Source: Fredinandcohnia quinoae (GTDB taxonomy: Bacteria > Bacillota > Bacilli > Bacillales > Bacillaceae_L). From it: a stretch of DNA of 64,000 nucleotides. The stretch covers positions 1 through 64,000 of the forward strand of contig NZ_JAKTTI010000017.1 of assembly GCF_022427965.1 (NCBI RefSeq), written 5' to 3'. Of this stretch, positions 26,133-35,893 are shown in pieces. Both the position numbers and the translations under genes were made by a program. The notes under the pieces were generated by a model. The model saw only the letters and a program-made list of their open reading frames with translations. It was not told the DNA's origin and searched no databases. The stretch's first letter is position 1. Each line of letters opens with the position of its first letter.

Positions 26133-26747
26133 ATGTCAACAAAAAAACAGGATCCACGCGCAATTCGAACACAACGCTTATTGAAGCAAGCCTTTATTGA
26201 ACTAATGGATGAAAGAGAATTTGAACAAATTACTGTCCAAGATATTTCAGATCGGGCTACCGTAAAAAGAGTAACCTTCTACCTTCATTATAAAGATAAA
26301 TATGATTTGATGAATCAGTGTATTGATGAAATTCTAAATGATTTGCATGATAGGATTAATGAAAAAGTATCATTCTCAGGTAGTTATGACTTTTTAGAAG
26401 AACAACCCCATCCAAGCTTCGTTCAATTATTCCATCATATAGGTGAAAATTATCCTTTTTACAGTGCATTACTTGTAACAAATCGGATTCCAAATTTAGC
26501 CTCTGGATTATTGAAAATCATTCATGAATTTATTTCAGAAGGAATTAATCAAATTGAACCAAATGATCAAAATTTAACTGCGGACCGCAACCTGATTATA
26601 AAATTTGTTGAATCTGCCTTTTTAGAAGTAATAATTTGGTGGATTGAGAATGGGATGCATCTTTCTGAGAAAGAGATCGCCTTCCAACTTATGAATGTTT
26701 CCATTAAAGGCCCATATATTCATAATCCTATGAAGAATGAGTCCTAA
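26133..26747 (+). CDS. TetR/AcrR-family regulator
   Basis: This 204-residue protein has a typical TetR helix-turn-helix (TVQDISDRATVKRVTFYLHY at about 33-52) after RTQRLLKQAFIELM, and the C-terminal layout with WWIENGMHLSEKEIAFQLM seen in the family with a TetR_C-type helical ligand pocket. It lies between the divergent TauE exporter and the convergent SDR gene. No clear operator could be fixed in the upstream gap. Confidence 0.88.
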   Translation: MSTKKQDPRAIRTQRLLKQAFIELMDEREFEQITVQDISDRATVKRVTFYLHYKDKYDLMNQCIDEILNDLHDRINEKVSFSGSYDFLEEQPHPSFVQLFHHIGENYPFYSALLVTNRIPNLASGLLKIIHEFISEGINQIEPNDQNLTADRNLIIKFVESAFLEVIIWWIENGMHLSEKEIAFQLMNVSIKGPYIHNPMKNES

Positions 26748-26792
26748 CAAGAAAAGCACAAGGCACATGTATATCGGCGACAAATACAAAAA

Positions 26793-26822
26793 AATCCTCT
26801 CTTTATATACGAGAGGATTTAC
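26793..26822. terminator. bidirectional terminator between TetR and SDR genes
   Basis: AATCCTCTC pairs with GAGAGGATT around an 8-base loop, with an A run on the left side and TTT on the right. On the minus strand it is followed by seven T, a good stop for the SDR gene. Confidence 0.75.
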
Positions 26823-26834
26823 TTATATAATCAA

Positions 26835-27584
26835 TTATAGCGCTGTCCAACCACCATCGATGACAAGCTCAGCACCTGTCATGAAGCGAGATTCATCAGA
26901 TGCGAGGAACAATACACCATGCGCTACATCTTCTGGTTGTCCAAAGTAAGGAAGTTGCGTAAATGTTTTATAGAAAGGTAATGCTTCCTTAAAGGATTCT
27001 GCTGTCATAGGTGTTTCAATGATACCAGGGTGAACAGAATTCACTCTAATTTTATCTTTTCCATACTCCACAGCGGCTGATTTTGATAATGAACGTAAGG
27101 CACCTTTTGCAGCTGTATAAGGGCTTGAACCAGCCATCCCAACAATTCCACCAATAGAGGAGATATTAATTAAAGAACCTCCACCTACCTTTTGCATCTC
27201 CGGAATAACATACTTCATCCCGAGTACACACCCGTTCAAATTAATATCCATTACTTTATTCCATTCTGTCATATCCATTTGTACCATCGTTTTTGGACTA
27301 GCTATACCTGCATTATTAACTAAGATATCAACTTTTCCAAAATGATCGATTGTTGTTTGAATGACGTTTTTCCACTCGTCTTCAGACACAACATTATGTT
27401 TTAAGCCAATGGCTTCACCGCCATTTGCCTTTATTTCATTAATTACTTCTTGTAATATATCATCCTTAATATCCGTTGCAACTACTTTCGCTCCTTCTTT
27501 TGCGAAGAGCTTTGCTTCAGCAGCTCCCATTCCTAAGGCTGCACCAGTAATAATAGCAACTTTCCCTGATAAACGTCCCATCAT
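26835..27584 (-). CDS. short-chain dehydrogenase/reductase
   Basis: This 249-residue classical SDR starts at the ATG pair after AAGGGATGG. The nucleotide-binding TGAALGMG (13-20), the acidic residue after beta-2 (ATDIKDD, suggesting NAD over NADP), NNAG (90-93), and catalytic Ser143, Tyr156 and Lys160 in YTAAK are all present. The C-terminal GAELVIDGGWTAL is typical of the 3-ketoacyl/glucose/hydroxysteroid dehydrogenase group. The substrate cannot be deduced. It is a single gene with its own terminator. Confidence 0.9.
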   Translation of the reverse strand: MMGRLSGKVAIITGAALGMGAAEAKLFAKEGAKVVATDIKDDILQEVINEIKANGGEAIGLKHNVVSEDEWKNVIQTTIDHFGKVDILVNNAGIASPKTMVQMDMTEWNKVMDINLNGCVLGMKYVIPEMQKVGGGSLINISSIGGIVGMAGSSPYTAAKGALRSLSKSAAVEYGKDKIRVNSVHPGIIETPMTAESFKEALPFYKTFTQLPYFGQPEDVAHGVLFLASDESRFMTGAELVIDGGWTAL

Positions 27585-27765
27585 AATCCATCCCTTCATT
27601 ATGAAACGATAACATCTCATTTTTCAATATATAGTTCGAAACTACTACCTAGGATATTTATATTATACATAAATACATCTAATTTGTGAAGTAATTTACA
27701 CTGTGTAAATAAAGTGCCAATACTTACATAAATGTTAGAGATCAAGAAGAATAATTAGGTACTAA

Positions 27766-27803
27766 AAAAAGCGGCTACCTCCTTGGGTTAACCGCTTTAA
27801 AAA
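27766..27803 (-). terminator. terminator of the multicopper oxidase gene
   Basis: On the minus strand AAAGCGG...CCGCTTT is followed by a T run, 20 bp after the stop codon. Confidence 0.75.
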
Positions 27804-27822
27804 TTACTATAAAAACGCAGCA

Positions 27823-29298
27823 TTAATGATGATCCTTATGTTCATATTCAGTATCGTTATGCGGCAATTCTCTCGGCACTTCTGATTCTGTACCAGGTTC
27901 TACTAGTAAAAATTGCCCCATCATTCCGTCATCCTCGTGCTTTAATAGATGACAGTGATACATGAGTGGATGTTTTGGATCGGCATAATCCCCAAATTCG
28001 ACAACAATTCTAACCTTTGCTCCATTAGGAATATATACGGTATCCTTTCTACCTCTTTCGTACTCTGGAGGTAGCTTATCATTTATATCCAATACTCGGA
28101 ATGCAGCATTGTGAACATGAAAATTATGTTCTGACCCGAAATTGTGAATTTCCCAAATCTCACGGGTACCCGCTGGTACAACTTCATCAATTCGATACAT
28201 GTCCATTGATTTGTCATTAATTTGATTCTGCATCGTCATTTTAAATTGACGTACCTTCGCATCCTTTGGCGCTTCTATCGGTTGCACACTAGAAAGTTGT
28301 CCAGTGATAGGTGTTGACTCCGTTAAAGTAGAAGCTGCTACAATTTTTAATAAATCAAACTCACCATTTTCAATACCCGCATTGCCATCGTAACTATGAA
28401 GAATCGTCTCATCACCTGGCTCAAATCCAACAACAATTTCCGCACGTTCTCCAGGGCTTAATAGGAAACGTTCCATTTTAACTGGTTCCTCTAATAAGCC
28501 AGCATCATTTGCTACAAGTTGAAATGAGCGACCATCTGAAAAACCAAAATGATAGGCTCTAGCATTTGAACCATTAAGTAATCGAAAGCGAACTTGACTA
28601 GATGTCACCTCAAGATATGGGTCATATGTTCCATTTACAAGTATTTCATCACCAAGTGTACCAAATGTACCCTCGTCTGATTCTGATAGCTGCCCATCAC
28701 TTGTAAAAAGTTTATCCTGCACGATAAGTGGAATATCATCGACTCCATAATTAGATGGTAATTTTTTTGAGTCCTCATCATCAATAATAAACATACCGGC
28801 TAGCCCCCGGTACACATGTTGTGCTGTTTTTCCATGTAGATGAGGATGGTACCAAGTGGTTGCAGATGGTTGATCAATTGTCCAATATGGTGTCCAAGTC
28901 TCTCCGGCTTCAATCATCTGATGCGGCCCTCCATCCATAACCGCTGGCAGTTTCATACCATGCCAATGTACAGTTGATGTCTCACCCAGATTATTCTCAA
29001 TATCAAAGGCAACCTTATCACCACGCGAAGCTCTAATTGTTGGACCTAAATAAGATCCATTGAAACCCCAAGTATCTGTCATTTTATCTGATAAAAATTC
29101 TGTAGTTCCCGATTGCATCGTTAATGAGAAGTGTTTCGTCCCGTCGGCATCAATCTCAGGTTCGAGTAGCTGTGGAATTTTTAATAGATTATCAAAGTTT
29201 AATTTCCCGACATTTGTTACTGGTTCCTTACTACAACCAGCTAAACCAAACACAAGTAACATAAAAATTAGGACAAGTATGTAATTATATGATTTCAC
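27823..29298 (-). CDS. lipid-anchored multicopper oxidase (laccase type)
   Basis: This 491-residue protein has a lipobox (VFGLAGCSKEP, Cys at about 22). Three cupredoxin domains carry the four copper motifs in order: HWHG, WYHPHLHGKTAQH, HNFHVHNAAF and HCHLLKHEDDGMMGQF, which supply the T1 and T2/T3 ligands. The T1 axial position is Met in the last motif. It would act on the outer face of the membrane, oxidising metal ions (Cu, Mn, Fe) or phenols with oxygen. The start is GTG. It is a single gene with its own terminator. Gram-positive lipoprotein laccases of this type are often linked to copper resistance, but no copper gene is adjacent. Confidence 0.9.
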   Translation of the reverse strand: MKSYNYILVLIFMLLVFGLAGCSKEPVTNVGKLNFDNLLKIPQLLEPEIDADGTKHFSLTMQSGTTEFLSDKMTDTWGFNGSYLGPTIRASRGDKVAFDIENNLGETSTVHWHGMKLPAVMDGGPHQMIEAGETWTPYWTIDQPSATTWYHPHLHGKTAQHVYRGLAGMFIIDDEDSKKLPSNYGVDDIPLIVQDKLFTSDGQLSESDEGTFGTLGDEILVNGTYDPYLEVTSSQVRFRLLNGSNARAYHFGFSDGRSFQLVANDAGLLEEPVKMERFLLSPGERAEIVVGFEPGDETILHSYDGNAGIENGEFDLLKIVAASTLTESTPITGQLSSVQPIEAPKDAKVRQFKMTMQNQINDKSMDMYRIDEVVPAGTREIWEIHNFGSEHNFHVHNAAFRVLDINDKLPPEYERGRKDTVYIPNGAKVRIVVEFGDYADPKHPLMYHCHLLKHEDDGMMGQFLLVEPGTESEVPRELPHNDTEYEHKDHH

Positions 29299-29606
29299 TT
29301 TCCATCTTTACTTCCTTTCCAACTTCAAAATAATGTATTTGCTTAATAAGTTGTTCTTCTTCTCTTACTCAATCATTTAAATTCTACCAAATTAAATAAC
29401 AACAGGATATTACAATAGATGGTTTTCTTCATTATATGTGAAAGGAATTTTTGATAAATTAGTTCATTCTTCAAGCTCTAAGGCAGTTTACAAAAGAGAT
29501 TTTTTATTCAATAAACATCTGTCTATAGTAGCACTTATGCATATGGGAAAGTATTTTTAAAGCTAAAAAAAGGCACAGCCCCAAAAGACTATGCCTGAAA
29601 TATCTA
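29299..29606. other. 308-bp AT-rich intergenic region
   Basis: It contains the presumed promoter of the multicopper oxidase gene and, at 29566-29597, a minus-strand hairpin with T run ending the deaminase gene. I see no gene, repeat or operator in the rest. Confidence 0.6.
29566..29597 (-). terminator. terminator of the cytosine permease-deaminase operon
   Basis: On the minus strand AGGCATAG pairs with CTGTGCCT and is followed by seven T, just after the deaminase stop codon. Confidence 0.8.
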
Positions 29607-30875
29607 TCATTTATTAAAATCAACTTTCTCTACTGATTGATCCAATGTAATTGTTGTTTCAGTCGGCTTCGTTTCAGCAATTATTCTACCGTTTCTGAAA
29701 GAGAATCTGACTTTTGCCTGCTTGCGAATTGCTTCATATTCATTTTCTGCAGATAAAACGATGAAATTTGCAGGTTTCCCTTCTTCAATTCCGTATGTTT
29801 CTTCAATTTGTAACGTTTTGGCACTATTTGTAGTAATTAAGTCAATTGAGTTTATGATTTGTTCATAGCCCATTAATTGTGAAGCATGAATTCCCATATG
29901 CAATACTTGAAGCATATTCCCAGTTCCCAGTGGGTACCATGGGTCAAAAATATCATCATGCCCAAAGCAAACATTTAGCCCTGATTCCTGCAGCTCTTTT
30001 ACCCGAGTTAGACCTCTACGTTTCGGATATGTATCAAACCTTCCTTGAAGATGAATGTTTACAAGTGGGTTTGATACAAAATTAATAGAAGAAAGCTTTA
30101 ATAATCTAAATAATTTGTATGTGTAGGCATCATTATAAGAGCCCATTGCCGTTGTATGACTTGCTGTTGTGCGAGTACCTATTCCACGCTCATATGCTTC
30201 CTTTGCAACCACTTCAACAAATCGGGATTGTTCATCGTCAATTTCATCACAATGAATATCTACTAATCGATCATATTTTTCCGCTAGATCAAACGCCACT
30301 TTTAATGAATCCACACCATATTCCCGGGTAAATTCGAAATGAGGGATTCCTCCAACTACATCTGCACCCATCTTCAATGACTCTTCTAATAGTTCAGCTC
30401 CATTTGGAAAAGAGAGAATACCCTCTTGTGGAAAAGCAACTAGCTGAATATTTACATAAGGAGCCATCTCTTCCTTCACTTCAAGCATTGCCTTTAATGC
30501 TGTTAATTTTGGATCTGTCACATCTACATGAGTACGGACATGTTGAATCCCTTGGGCAATTTGCCATTTTAATGCTGTTTTTGATCTATTTTTAACATCT
30601 TCAAATGTTAATGTTTCTTTTCTTTGTGACCATCTTTGAATTCCTTCAAACAAGGTACCACTTATATTCCACTCTGGTTCACCCGCGGTTAATGTTGTAT
30701 CTAAATGAATATGTGGTTCAATGAACGGAGGAAGAACGAGTGCTCCTTCTACATCGATTACTTCATGATCAGATACTTCATCTAAGGTTTGTGTCACCTT
30801 ACTTATCTTTCCATCCTGTACAACAATATTCCATAATCCTTCTTTGCCCCTAAGCTTTGCTTGTTTAATAATCAT
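29607..30875 (-). CDS. codA: cytosine deaminase-like amidohydrolase
   Basis: This 422-residue protein has the amidohydrolase barrel with metal ligands in EPHIHLD (about 53-59), HCDEID (about 206-211) and HTTAM, and the cytosine deaminase hallmark [19 protein letters not shown] near 308-326, including the catalytic Asp. It turns cytosine into uracil and ammonia. It lies 37 bp behind a CodB-like permease, and the leader of the operon has a PyrR-type attenuator. This strongly supports a pyrimidine-salvage role over other amidohydrolase activities. Isocytosine or creatinine as substrate is less likely. Confidence 0.9.
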   Translation of the reverse strand: MIIKQAKLRGKEGLWNIVVQDGKISKVTQTLDEVSDHEVIDVEGALVLPPFIEPHIHLDTTLTAGEPEWNISGTLFEGIQRWSQRKETLTFEDVKNRSKTALKWQIAQGIQHVRTHVDVTDPKLTALKAMLEVKEEMAPYVNIQLVAFPQEGILSFPNGAELLEESLKMGADVVGGIPHFEFTREYGVDSLKVAFDLAEKYDRLVDIHCDEIDDEQSRFVEVVAKEAYERGIGTRTTASHTTAMGSYNDAYTYKLFRLLKLSSINFVSNPLVNIHLQGRFDTYPKRRGLTRVKELQESGLNVCFGHDDIFDPWYPLGTGNMLQVLHMGIHASQLMGYEQIINSIDLITTNSAKTLQIEETYGIEEGKPANFIVLSAENEYEAIRKQAKVRFSFRNGRIIAETKPTETTITLDQSVEKVDFNK

Positions 30876-30912
30876 TGATTAACCCACCTTTTCTTGCATT
30901 CAATTTCTATTA

Positions 30913-32145
30913 TTACGAATCTTCACGCTGTGGTACCCACTTCATTAGAATAACATAAAGAACTGCTGTACCTATAAGACCATTAATCGGTGGTATACCA
31001 GGAATAAAGTTCGCAGCAATAACTCCGCCGATCCACGCAATAATTGCTAGCCAATTTACCGCTTTAAACTTCATGTCTTCAAACGGCTTATAGTTGCCGC
31101 GCTTTAATAAGAAATAATCGACTAATACAATTGCACCTATCGAAGGCAATGTTGATCCCAATATAGTCAAAAATTCAACAAAATTATTGTATAACCACAT
31201 CGCTGTAATTGTCCCAACAGCACCATTAAAGATAACAATTTTCTTTTTTGAGATTTTCGTAATATTAGCGAACCCTAAGCTTGAAGCATATAAAGCATTT
31301 TCATTAGTTGTCCATATATTTAAGCCCAGAACAATGATAGCCGGTATGATTAAACCTTGTAAAAACATAACATCTGATATATCCGATTTATTATAGACAA
31401 TCGCTCCTACAGCACCAAACAAAAACATTAATGAATTCCCAAGAAAGAATGCAATTACTGTTGAAACTACTCCAGAACGAGTTGTTTTAGCAAATCGTGC
31501 AAAGTCTGGTGTCAGTGTCCCACCGCTGATAAATGAGCCAATACAAATCGTTAACGCAGATGCTAGCCCCATTGCTTCAAGTGGCTGATATTCCAAAAGT
31601 CCTTGAATCCCACCAGCTGTTTCAGTAGCCTCAAAAACAGAATAGCTCCCTAAAATTGCAATCGATGGAACAGCAACAACTCCCAGTATAGCAAGTGCTT
31701 TAATTCCATAGATCGCTGTGATAGTCATTAAAATTCCTGAAATAATAATTAATACATATACATTAAGACCTGTTGCTTTTTGAACCGGAACAGCAAACAT
31801 GGCAACCCCTACACCGAACCAGCCGACCTGAGTAACACCCAACAAAAGAGAAGATAAATAAGAGCCTTTTTCACCAAAAGCATACTTAGTCAGCAAATGA
31901 GTAGATAACCCCGTCTTTGCTGCAATATAAGCAAGTGCACCCGTATAAGCACCAAGAATTAAATTACCAGCTAGGACAATCCAAATAAAATTTATAAATG
32001 ATAGGCCATTACCTAACGTTCCACCAGACCACATACTTGCTGAAAAAAATGTAAAACCAAGCATAACAGCGAGAATTTTCCAAAATCCAGTTCTATTATT
32101 CTGTGGTACAGGTTGTAATGAAAACTCTAAGTCTACCTTTTCCAT
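30913..32145 (-). CDS. codB: cytosine permease, NCS1 family
   Basis: The ATG 7 bp after GGGGGA gives 410 residues; a longer frame running into the leader has no ribosome site. About twelve membrane helices. The family segments FTFFSASMWSGGTLGNG (about 31-47) and GGTLTPDFARFAKT (near 215) line the substrate site. It imports cytosine for the deaminase encoded next on the same transcript. Expression should fall when UMP is plentiful, through the PyrR site in the leader. Confidence 0.92.
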   Translation of the reverse strand: MEKVDLEFSLQPVPQNNRTGFWKILAVMLGFTFFSASMWSGGTLGNGLSFINFIWIVLAGNLILGAYTGALAYIAAKTGLSTHLLTKYAFGEKGSYLSSLLLGVTQVGWFGVGVAMFAVPVQKATGLNVYVLIIISGILMTITAIYGIKALAILGVVAVPSIAILGSYSVFEATETAGGIQGLLEYQPLEAMGLASALTICIGSFISGGTLTPDFARFAKTTRSGVVSTVIAFFLGNSLMFLFGAVGAIVYNKSDISDVMFLQGLIIPAIIVLGLNIWTTNENALYASSLGFANITKISKKKIVIFNGAVGTITAMWLYNNFVEFLTILGSTLPSIGAIVLVDYFLLKRGNYKPFEDMKFKAVNWLAIIAWIGGVIAANFIPGIPPINGLIGTAVLYVILMKWVPQREDS

Positions 32146-32200
32146 ATATATTCCCCCAAATTTTTGTTTTGTAATTGATCCTTTAATAAGCCTGTACAAA

Positions 32201-32243
32201 ACAACAAAAAGGGGTTTATCGCCATCATCTGACAATAAACCCC
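32201..32243 (-). terminator. attenuator terminator in the cytosine operon leader
   Basis: On the minus strand GGGGTTTAT pairs with ATAAACCCC and is followed by a T run. It lies between the PyrR-binding element and the permease start, as in the pyrimidine attenuators of Bacillus. Confidence 0.85.
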
Positions 32244-32308
32244 ATTCATTTACAATACACACAGGCTGCACCTATCTATGCATCCCATGAATGTTATAAA
32301 CTTCCGCT

Positions 32309-32331
32309 GTCCTTGTCAGCCTCTCAGGACT
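32309..32331 (-). promoter_or_regulatory. PyrR-binding RNA element
   Basis: On the minus strand the leader reads AGTCCTGAGAGGCTGACAA followed by GGAC, matching the PyrR anti-antiterminator loop (AGUCC-N-GAGAGGCU) preceded by a TTTAATTC stretch as in pyr leaders. PyrR with UMP bound here favours the downstream terminator. Confidence 0.85.
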
Positions 32332-32362
32332 GAATTAAAGGTACCCATATTTAATTGTCCTT

Positions 32363-32391
32363 ATTATTGCAAGAAACTAATTTGTTGTCAA
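32363..32391 (-). promoter_or_regulatory. promoter of the cytosine permease-deaminase operon
   Basis: On the minus strand TTGACA (32391-32386), 17 bp, then AATAAT (32368-32363) with an extended TG-C upstream of the -10. It begins the leader that carries the PyrR element about 40 bp later. Confidence 0.75.
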
Positions 32392-32538
32392 TGAATAAAA
32401 AATGGTACATTTGGAAGTATTATATAATGTAATATGGATTAGAAATTTTAGAATGCTCACCTCTATTGCTCTAACCTTTGCAGAAAAGCTCAGTAACTGT
32501 AAATTAATATCTTATTTAAAATAATTATTATGTTCTCG

Positions 32539-32566
32539 TTGACAAATATTATCAATACTATATAAT
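32539..32566 (+). promoter_or_regulatory. candidate promoter of ahpCF
   Basis: TTGACA (32539-32544) and TATAAT (32561-32566) are 16 bp apart, about 100 bp ahead of the ahpC start. The surrounding AT-rich sequence could include a PerR box, but no exact TTATAAT-N-ATTATAA match is present. Confidence 0.6.
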
Positions 32567-32589
32567 AATAAATATAAATAAGGAATAAT

Positions 32590-32643
32590 TATAGAAAATA
32601 CGCTTCCCAGTTGCACTGGACAAGCATTCTATAATTATAAATA
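32590..32643 (+). promoter_or_regulatory. long dyad in the ahpC leader
   Basis: ATAATTATAG at the left pairs with CTATAATTAT at the right, GCTT with AAGC, and CCAGT-TGC-ACTGG forms the tip. The right arm ends just before the ribosome site. It could be a 5' stem-loop stabilising the message or an operator pair. PerR is the usual regulator of ahpC in Bacillus, but the fit is loose. Confidence 0.6.
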
Positions 32644-32664
32644 TATCTTAGGAGGAATTTTACT

Positions 32665-33234
32665 ATGTCTCTAATCGGAAAAGAAATACAAGCATTTAAA
32701 GCTTCAGCATATGATGCTGGCAGTGGTGAATTTATCGAGGTTTCTGATGAAAGTTTAAAAGGTCAATGGAGTGTTGTTTGCTTTTACCCAGCTGACTTCA
32801 CATTCGTTTGCCCAACTGAATTAGAAGATCTTCAAAACGAATATGCTACTCTAAAAGGTCTTGGAGTTGAAGTATTCTCAGTTTCAACTGATACTCATTT
32901 TACTCATAAAGCATGGCATGATCATTCAGATGCGATTGGTAAAATCAAATATGTTATGATTGGTGACCCTTCTCAAAAAATTTCTCGTGGCTTTGACGTA
33001 CTTGATGAAGAAGCTGGTCTTGCTCAACGTGGTACTTTCATCGTTGACCCAGACGGTATCGTTCAAGCTGCTGAAATCAATGCTGACGGTATTGGTCGTG
33101 ATGCAAGTACTCTTGTTAACAAGATTAAAGCAGCACAATACGTTCGTAACAACCCAGGTGAAGTTTGCCCAGCAAAATGGAAGGAAGGCGCGACTACACT
33201 TAAGCCAAGCCTTGATCTAGTAGGGAAAATTTAA
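32665..33234 (+). CDS. ahpC: alkyl hydroperoxide reductase subunit C (2-Cys peroxiredoxin)
   Basis: This 189-residue protein starts at ATG after TTAGGAGG. The peroxidatic Cys lies in [11 protein letters not shown] near residue 47 and the resolving Cys in EVCPAKW near 166. It reduces hydrogen peroxide and organic peroxides to water and alcohols, and is recycled by the flavoprotein encoded next. Length and motifs are standard for bacterial AhpC. Codon use leans to preferred codons, which fits an abundant protein. Confidence 0.97.
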   Translation: MSLIGKEIQAFKASAYDAGSGEFIEVSDESLKGQWSVVCFYPADFTFVCPTELEDLQNEYATLKGLGVEVFSVSTDTHFTHKAWHDHSDAIGKIKYVMIGDPSQKISRGFDVLDEEAGLAQRGTFIVDPDGIVQAAEINADGIGRDASTLVNKIKAAQYVRNNPGEVCPAKWKEGATTLKPSLDLVGKI

Positions 33235-33249
33235 GGAGCGCGACCACAA

Positions 33250-34779
33250 ATGATATTAGAAGCAGATATTAAAGCTCAATTAGCCCAATATCTTGAATTG
33301 ATGGAAGGCGAAGTACTAATTAAAGTAAGCGCGGGAAACGATGACGTTTCTCGCGATATGATGGCACTAGTAGACGAATTAGTCTCCATGTCAGCCAATA
33401 TTAAAGTTGAGAAAACTGAATTACAAAGAACACCAAGCTTTAGCGTCAATCGAATTGGCGAAGACACAGGTGTAACATTTGCCGGAATTCCTCTTGGACA
33501 TGAATTCACTTCACTTGTTTTAGCACTTCTACAAGTAAGTGGAAGAGCTCCAAAGGTTGACCAGAAAGTCATTGATCAAGTAAAAGGGATTAAGGGCGAG
33601 TATCACTTTGAATCTTATATCAGCTTAAGCTGCCACAACTGTCCTGATGTTGTGCAAGCATTAAACGTAATGAGTATTCTTAATCCTGGTATCTCACATA
33701 CAATGATTGATGGTGCAGCTTTCAAAGAAGAGGTTGAGAGCAAAGACATTATGGCAGTACCAACCGTATTCCTTAATGGTGAAGAATTTGGCAGTGGTCG
33801 TATGTCACTAGAGGAAATTCTTGCGAAGATCGGCAGTGCTCCAGATGCATCAGAATTCGCTAACAAAGATCCATATGATGTACTTGTTGTTGGTGGTGGA
33901 CCAGCAGGAGCAAGTGCAGCTATCTATGCAGCACGTAAAGGTATCCGTACTGGTATCGTAGCTGAACGCTTTGGTGGCCAAATTATGGACACATTAGGCA
34001 TTGAGAATTTTATCAGTGTAAGCCGTACAGAAGGTCCTAAGCTTGCAGCAAGTCTTGAAGAGCATGTGAAAGAGTATGACATTGATGTTATGAATTTACA
34101 GCGCGCAAAAAGTCTTGAGAAGAAGGACTTTATTGAAGTTGAGTTAGAAAACGGTGCTGTTCTAAAGAGCAAATCTGTTATCCTATCAACTGGTGCTCGC
34201 TGGCGTAATGTTGGTGTTCCTGGTGAAGCTGAATTCAAGAACAAAGGTGTAGCATATTGTCCTCATTGTGATGGTCCATTATTTACTGGAAAACACGTTG
34301 CAGTAATCGGTGGTGGGAATTCCGGTGTTGAAGCAGCTATTGACCTTGCAGGTATTGTAAAACATGTAACAGTTCTTGAATTTGCATCAGAATTAAAAGC
34401 AGATTCTGTACTTCAAGATCGTCTTAACAGTCTACCAAATGCAACAGTTATTAAGAATGCACAAACAAAGGAAATTACCGGTACTGATAAAGTAAATGGT
34501 ATTACCTATGTTGACCGTGAAACAGGCGAGGAACATCATGTTGAATTACAAGGTGTATTCGTTCAAATCGGTCTTGTTCCTAATACTGATTGGTTAGGTG
34601 AAACACTTGAACGTACAAGAATGGGTGAAATTGTTGTAGATAAGCATGGTGCTACTAACATCCCTGGTGTGTTTGCAGCAGGTGACTGTACGGACAGTGC
34701 TTATAAACAAATCATTATTTCAATGGGATCAGGTGCAACTGCAGCATTAGGTGCATTTGATTATCTAATCCGTAATTAA
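33250..34779 (+). CDS. ahpF: alkyl hydroperoxide reductase subunit F
   Basis: This 509-residue protein starts at ATG after TTAAGGAG, 15 bp behind ahpC. The N-terminal double thioredoxin fold holds LSCHNCPD near 129. The FAD site is [17 protein letters not shown] near 214-230, the active-site pair AYCPHCDGP near 337, and the NADH site [10 protein letters not shown] near 353-363. It passes electrons from NADH through FAD and two disulfides to AhpC. All redox residues are present. Confidence 0.97.
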   Translation: MILEADIKAQLAQYLELMEGEVLIKVSAGNDDVSRDMMALVDELVSMSANIKVEKTELQRTPSFSVNRIGEDTGVTFAGIPLGHEFTSLVLALLQVSGRAPKVDQKVIDQVKGIKGEYHFESYISLSCHNCPDVVQALNVMSILNPGISHTMIDGAAFKEEVESKDIMAVPTVFLNGEEFGSGRMSLEEILAKIGSAPDASEFANKDPYDVLVVGGGPAGASAAIYAARKGIRTGIVAERFGGQIMDTLGIENFISVSRTEGPKLAASLEEHVKEYDIDVMNLQRAKSLEKKDFIEVELENGAVLKSKSVILSTGARWRNVGVPGEAEFKNKGVAYCPHCDGPLFTGKHVAVIGGGNSGVEAAIDLAGIVKHVTVLEFASELKADSVLQDRLNSLPNATVIKNAQTKEITGTDKVNGITYVDRETGEEHHVELQGVFVQIGLVPNTDWLGETLERTRMGEIVVDKHGATNIPGVFAAGDCTDSAYKQIIISMGSGATAALGAFDYLIRN

Positions 34780-34786
34780 AATTAAA

Positions 34787-34827
34787 GCTAGAAAAGACGA
34801 ATTGATATGTCTTTTCTAGCTTTTTTT
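34787..34827 (+). terminator. terminator of ahpCF
   Basis: AGCTAGAAAAGAC pairs with GTCTTTTCTAGCT, then seven T. The last bases reach the convergent HPr-kinase-like stop codon. Confidence 0.88.
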
Positions 34828-35752
34828 ACTTACTTGCGTTCTCCGCCTCAATCCTGCTCATAAATTCCTCCGCTGCAATATATCCTTGCTGTCTCAAGTA
34901 CCAGTTATTTGCCGCAGCCTCAATTAACCCCGCTACGTCACGTCCAGGTTGTAATTGAATTTCAATAGATGGGATCTTAACACCCATAAAATCAGTATGG
35001 TGAAATTCTTGATCTAAATCATTGTATAAGGCGTCTTTTTCCCATTTCGTTAAATTAATCTCAAGAGCAATACGAGTTTCATCTTGAAATGCCTTACGAC
35101 CATATAAGCGAACTACGTTCAACAGTCCTATGCTGCGGAGGGCTAAAAATTCTCTCGTTTTCTCATCATGTGTACCAAGAATTGTCTGAGCACTTAGCTT
35201 CTTTAAGACAACAATGTCATCAGCAACTAACCTATGTCCTCTGCGAATTAACGTATGTGCGGTCTCACTTTTTCCTACCCCTGATTGACCTCGAAGTAAA
35301 ATCCCAATACCTGACACATTCAAGCAAACTCCATGTACCGCAATTTCCGGTGCTAATTCCTTCACCAAATAAGCATCCAATTTTGTAATAAATTCAGAAG
35401 TCGATTCAGGCTCCTTTGTTACTAACAAAGGGATACCTTCTTGAATGCAATGGTGTGTTAAATAAGTAAGCCCTTCTTCACCAGCTGTAACAATAAAACA
35501 AGGTGGATGATATTTAACAATATTTCCGATTCGGATTTTCCGCTCCTCTTTACTTAACTTATGTAAATAGGTAATTTCCTTTTTCCCTAAAATTTGCACT
35601 CGCTCTGTTGGAAAAAAATCAAAGTGGCCTACAAATTCAAGGCCTGGACGATGCACCCTTGATTGTGTAATCACCTTCTGCAGCTTACTCTCACCTGCCA
35701 CTATTTTCAATGAAAATGTACGAACTACGTTTTCAACTGTTATCTTTTTCAC
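34826..35752 (-). CDS. hprK: HPr kinase/phosphorylase-like protein
   Basis: The GTG start matches the normal HprK N-terminus and gives 308 residues; a longer frame to 35818 has no ribosome site. Walker A is GQSGVGKS (155-162), catalytic His140 lies in VHGVCLN, and HRLVADD (173-179) is intact. The signature usually written EIRGLGIINV reads ALRSIGLLNV, losing a conserved Glu and Gly. HprK phosphorylates Ser46 of HPr and drives catabolite repression. The usual lgt and ppaX neighbours are absent, so this may be a second, diverged copy. It stands alone, facing ahpF, just beyond the end of the large operon. Confidence 0.85.
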   Translation of the reverse strand: MKKITVENVVRTFSLKIVAGESKLQKVITQSRVHRPGLEFVGHFDFFPTERVQILGKKEITYLHKLSKEERKIRIGNIVKYHPPCFIVTAGEEGLTYLTHHCIQEGIPLLVTKEPESTSEFITKLDAYLVKELAPEIAVHGVCLNVSGIGILLRGQSGVGKSETAHTLIRRGHRLVADDIVVLKKLSAQTILGTHDEKTREFLALRSIGLLNVVRLYGRKAFQDETRIALEINLTKWEKDALYNDLDQEFHHTDFMGVKIPSIEIQLQPGRDVAGLIEAAANNWYLRQQGYIAAEEFMSRIEAENASK

Positions 35753-35823
35753 TCTATACTCACCGTCCTCAATGCCCATCTTTATTTGAATTATACTTAA
35801 GAATACTGGAATCGTCACCCATT

Positions 35824-35863
35824 AAAAAAATGAAAATACCCCAAACATTTCGTCTAGGGTATT
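35824..35863 (-). terminator. terminator of the 11-gene FHA/Hsp70/PP2C operon
   Basis: On the minus strand AATACCCTAGAC pairs with GTTTGGGGTATT (two G-U pairs) around a 5-base loop, then a T-rich tail. It lies 30 bp after the last stop codon. Confidence 0.8.
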
Positions 35864-35893
35864 CAATCGGTACAAGCTAGTAGATTACAAATG

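Larger units (their letters stand above)
32146..32664. other. 519-bp regulatory region between cod and ahp operons
   Basis: Minus strand: promoter, PyrR-binding element and terminator of the cytosine operon leader. Plus strand: promoter and a long dyad in the leader of ahpC. No further gene seen. Confidence 0.75.

Noticed and set aside
32561-32643. PerR box upstream of ahpC
   Set aside because: Several AT-rich dyads are present but none matches TTATAAT-N-ATTATAA well enough to call.
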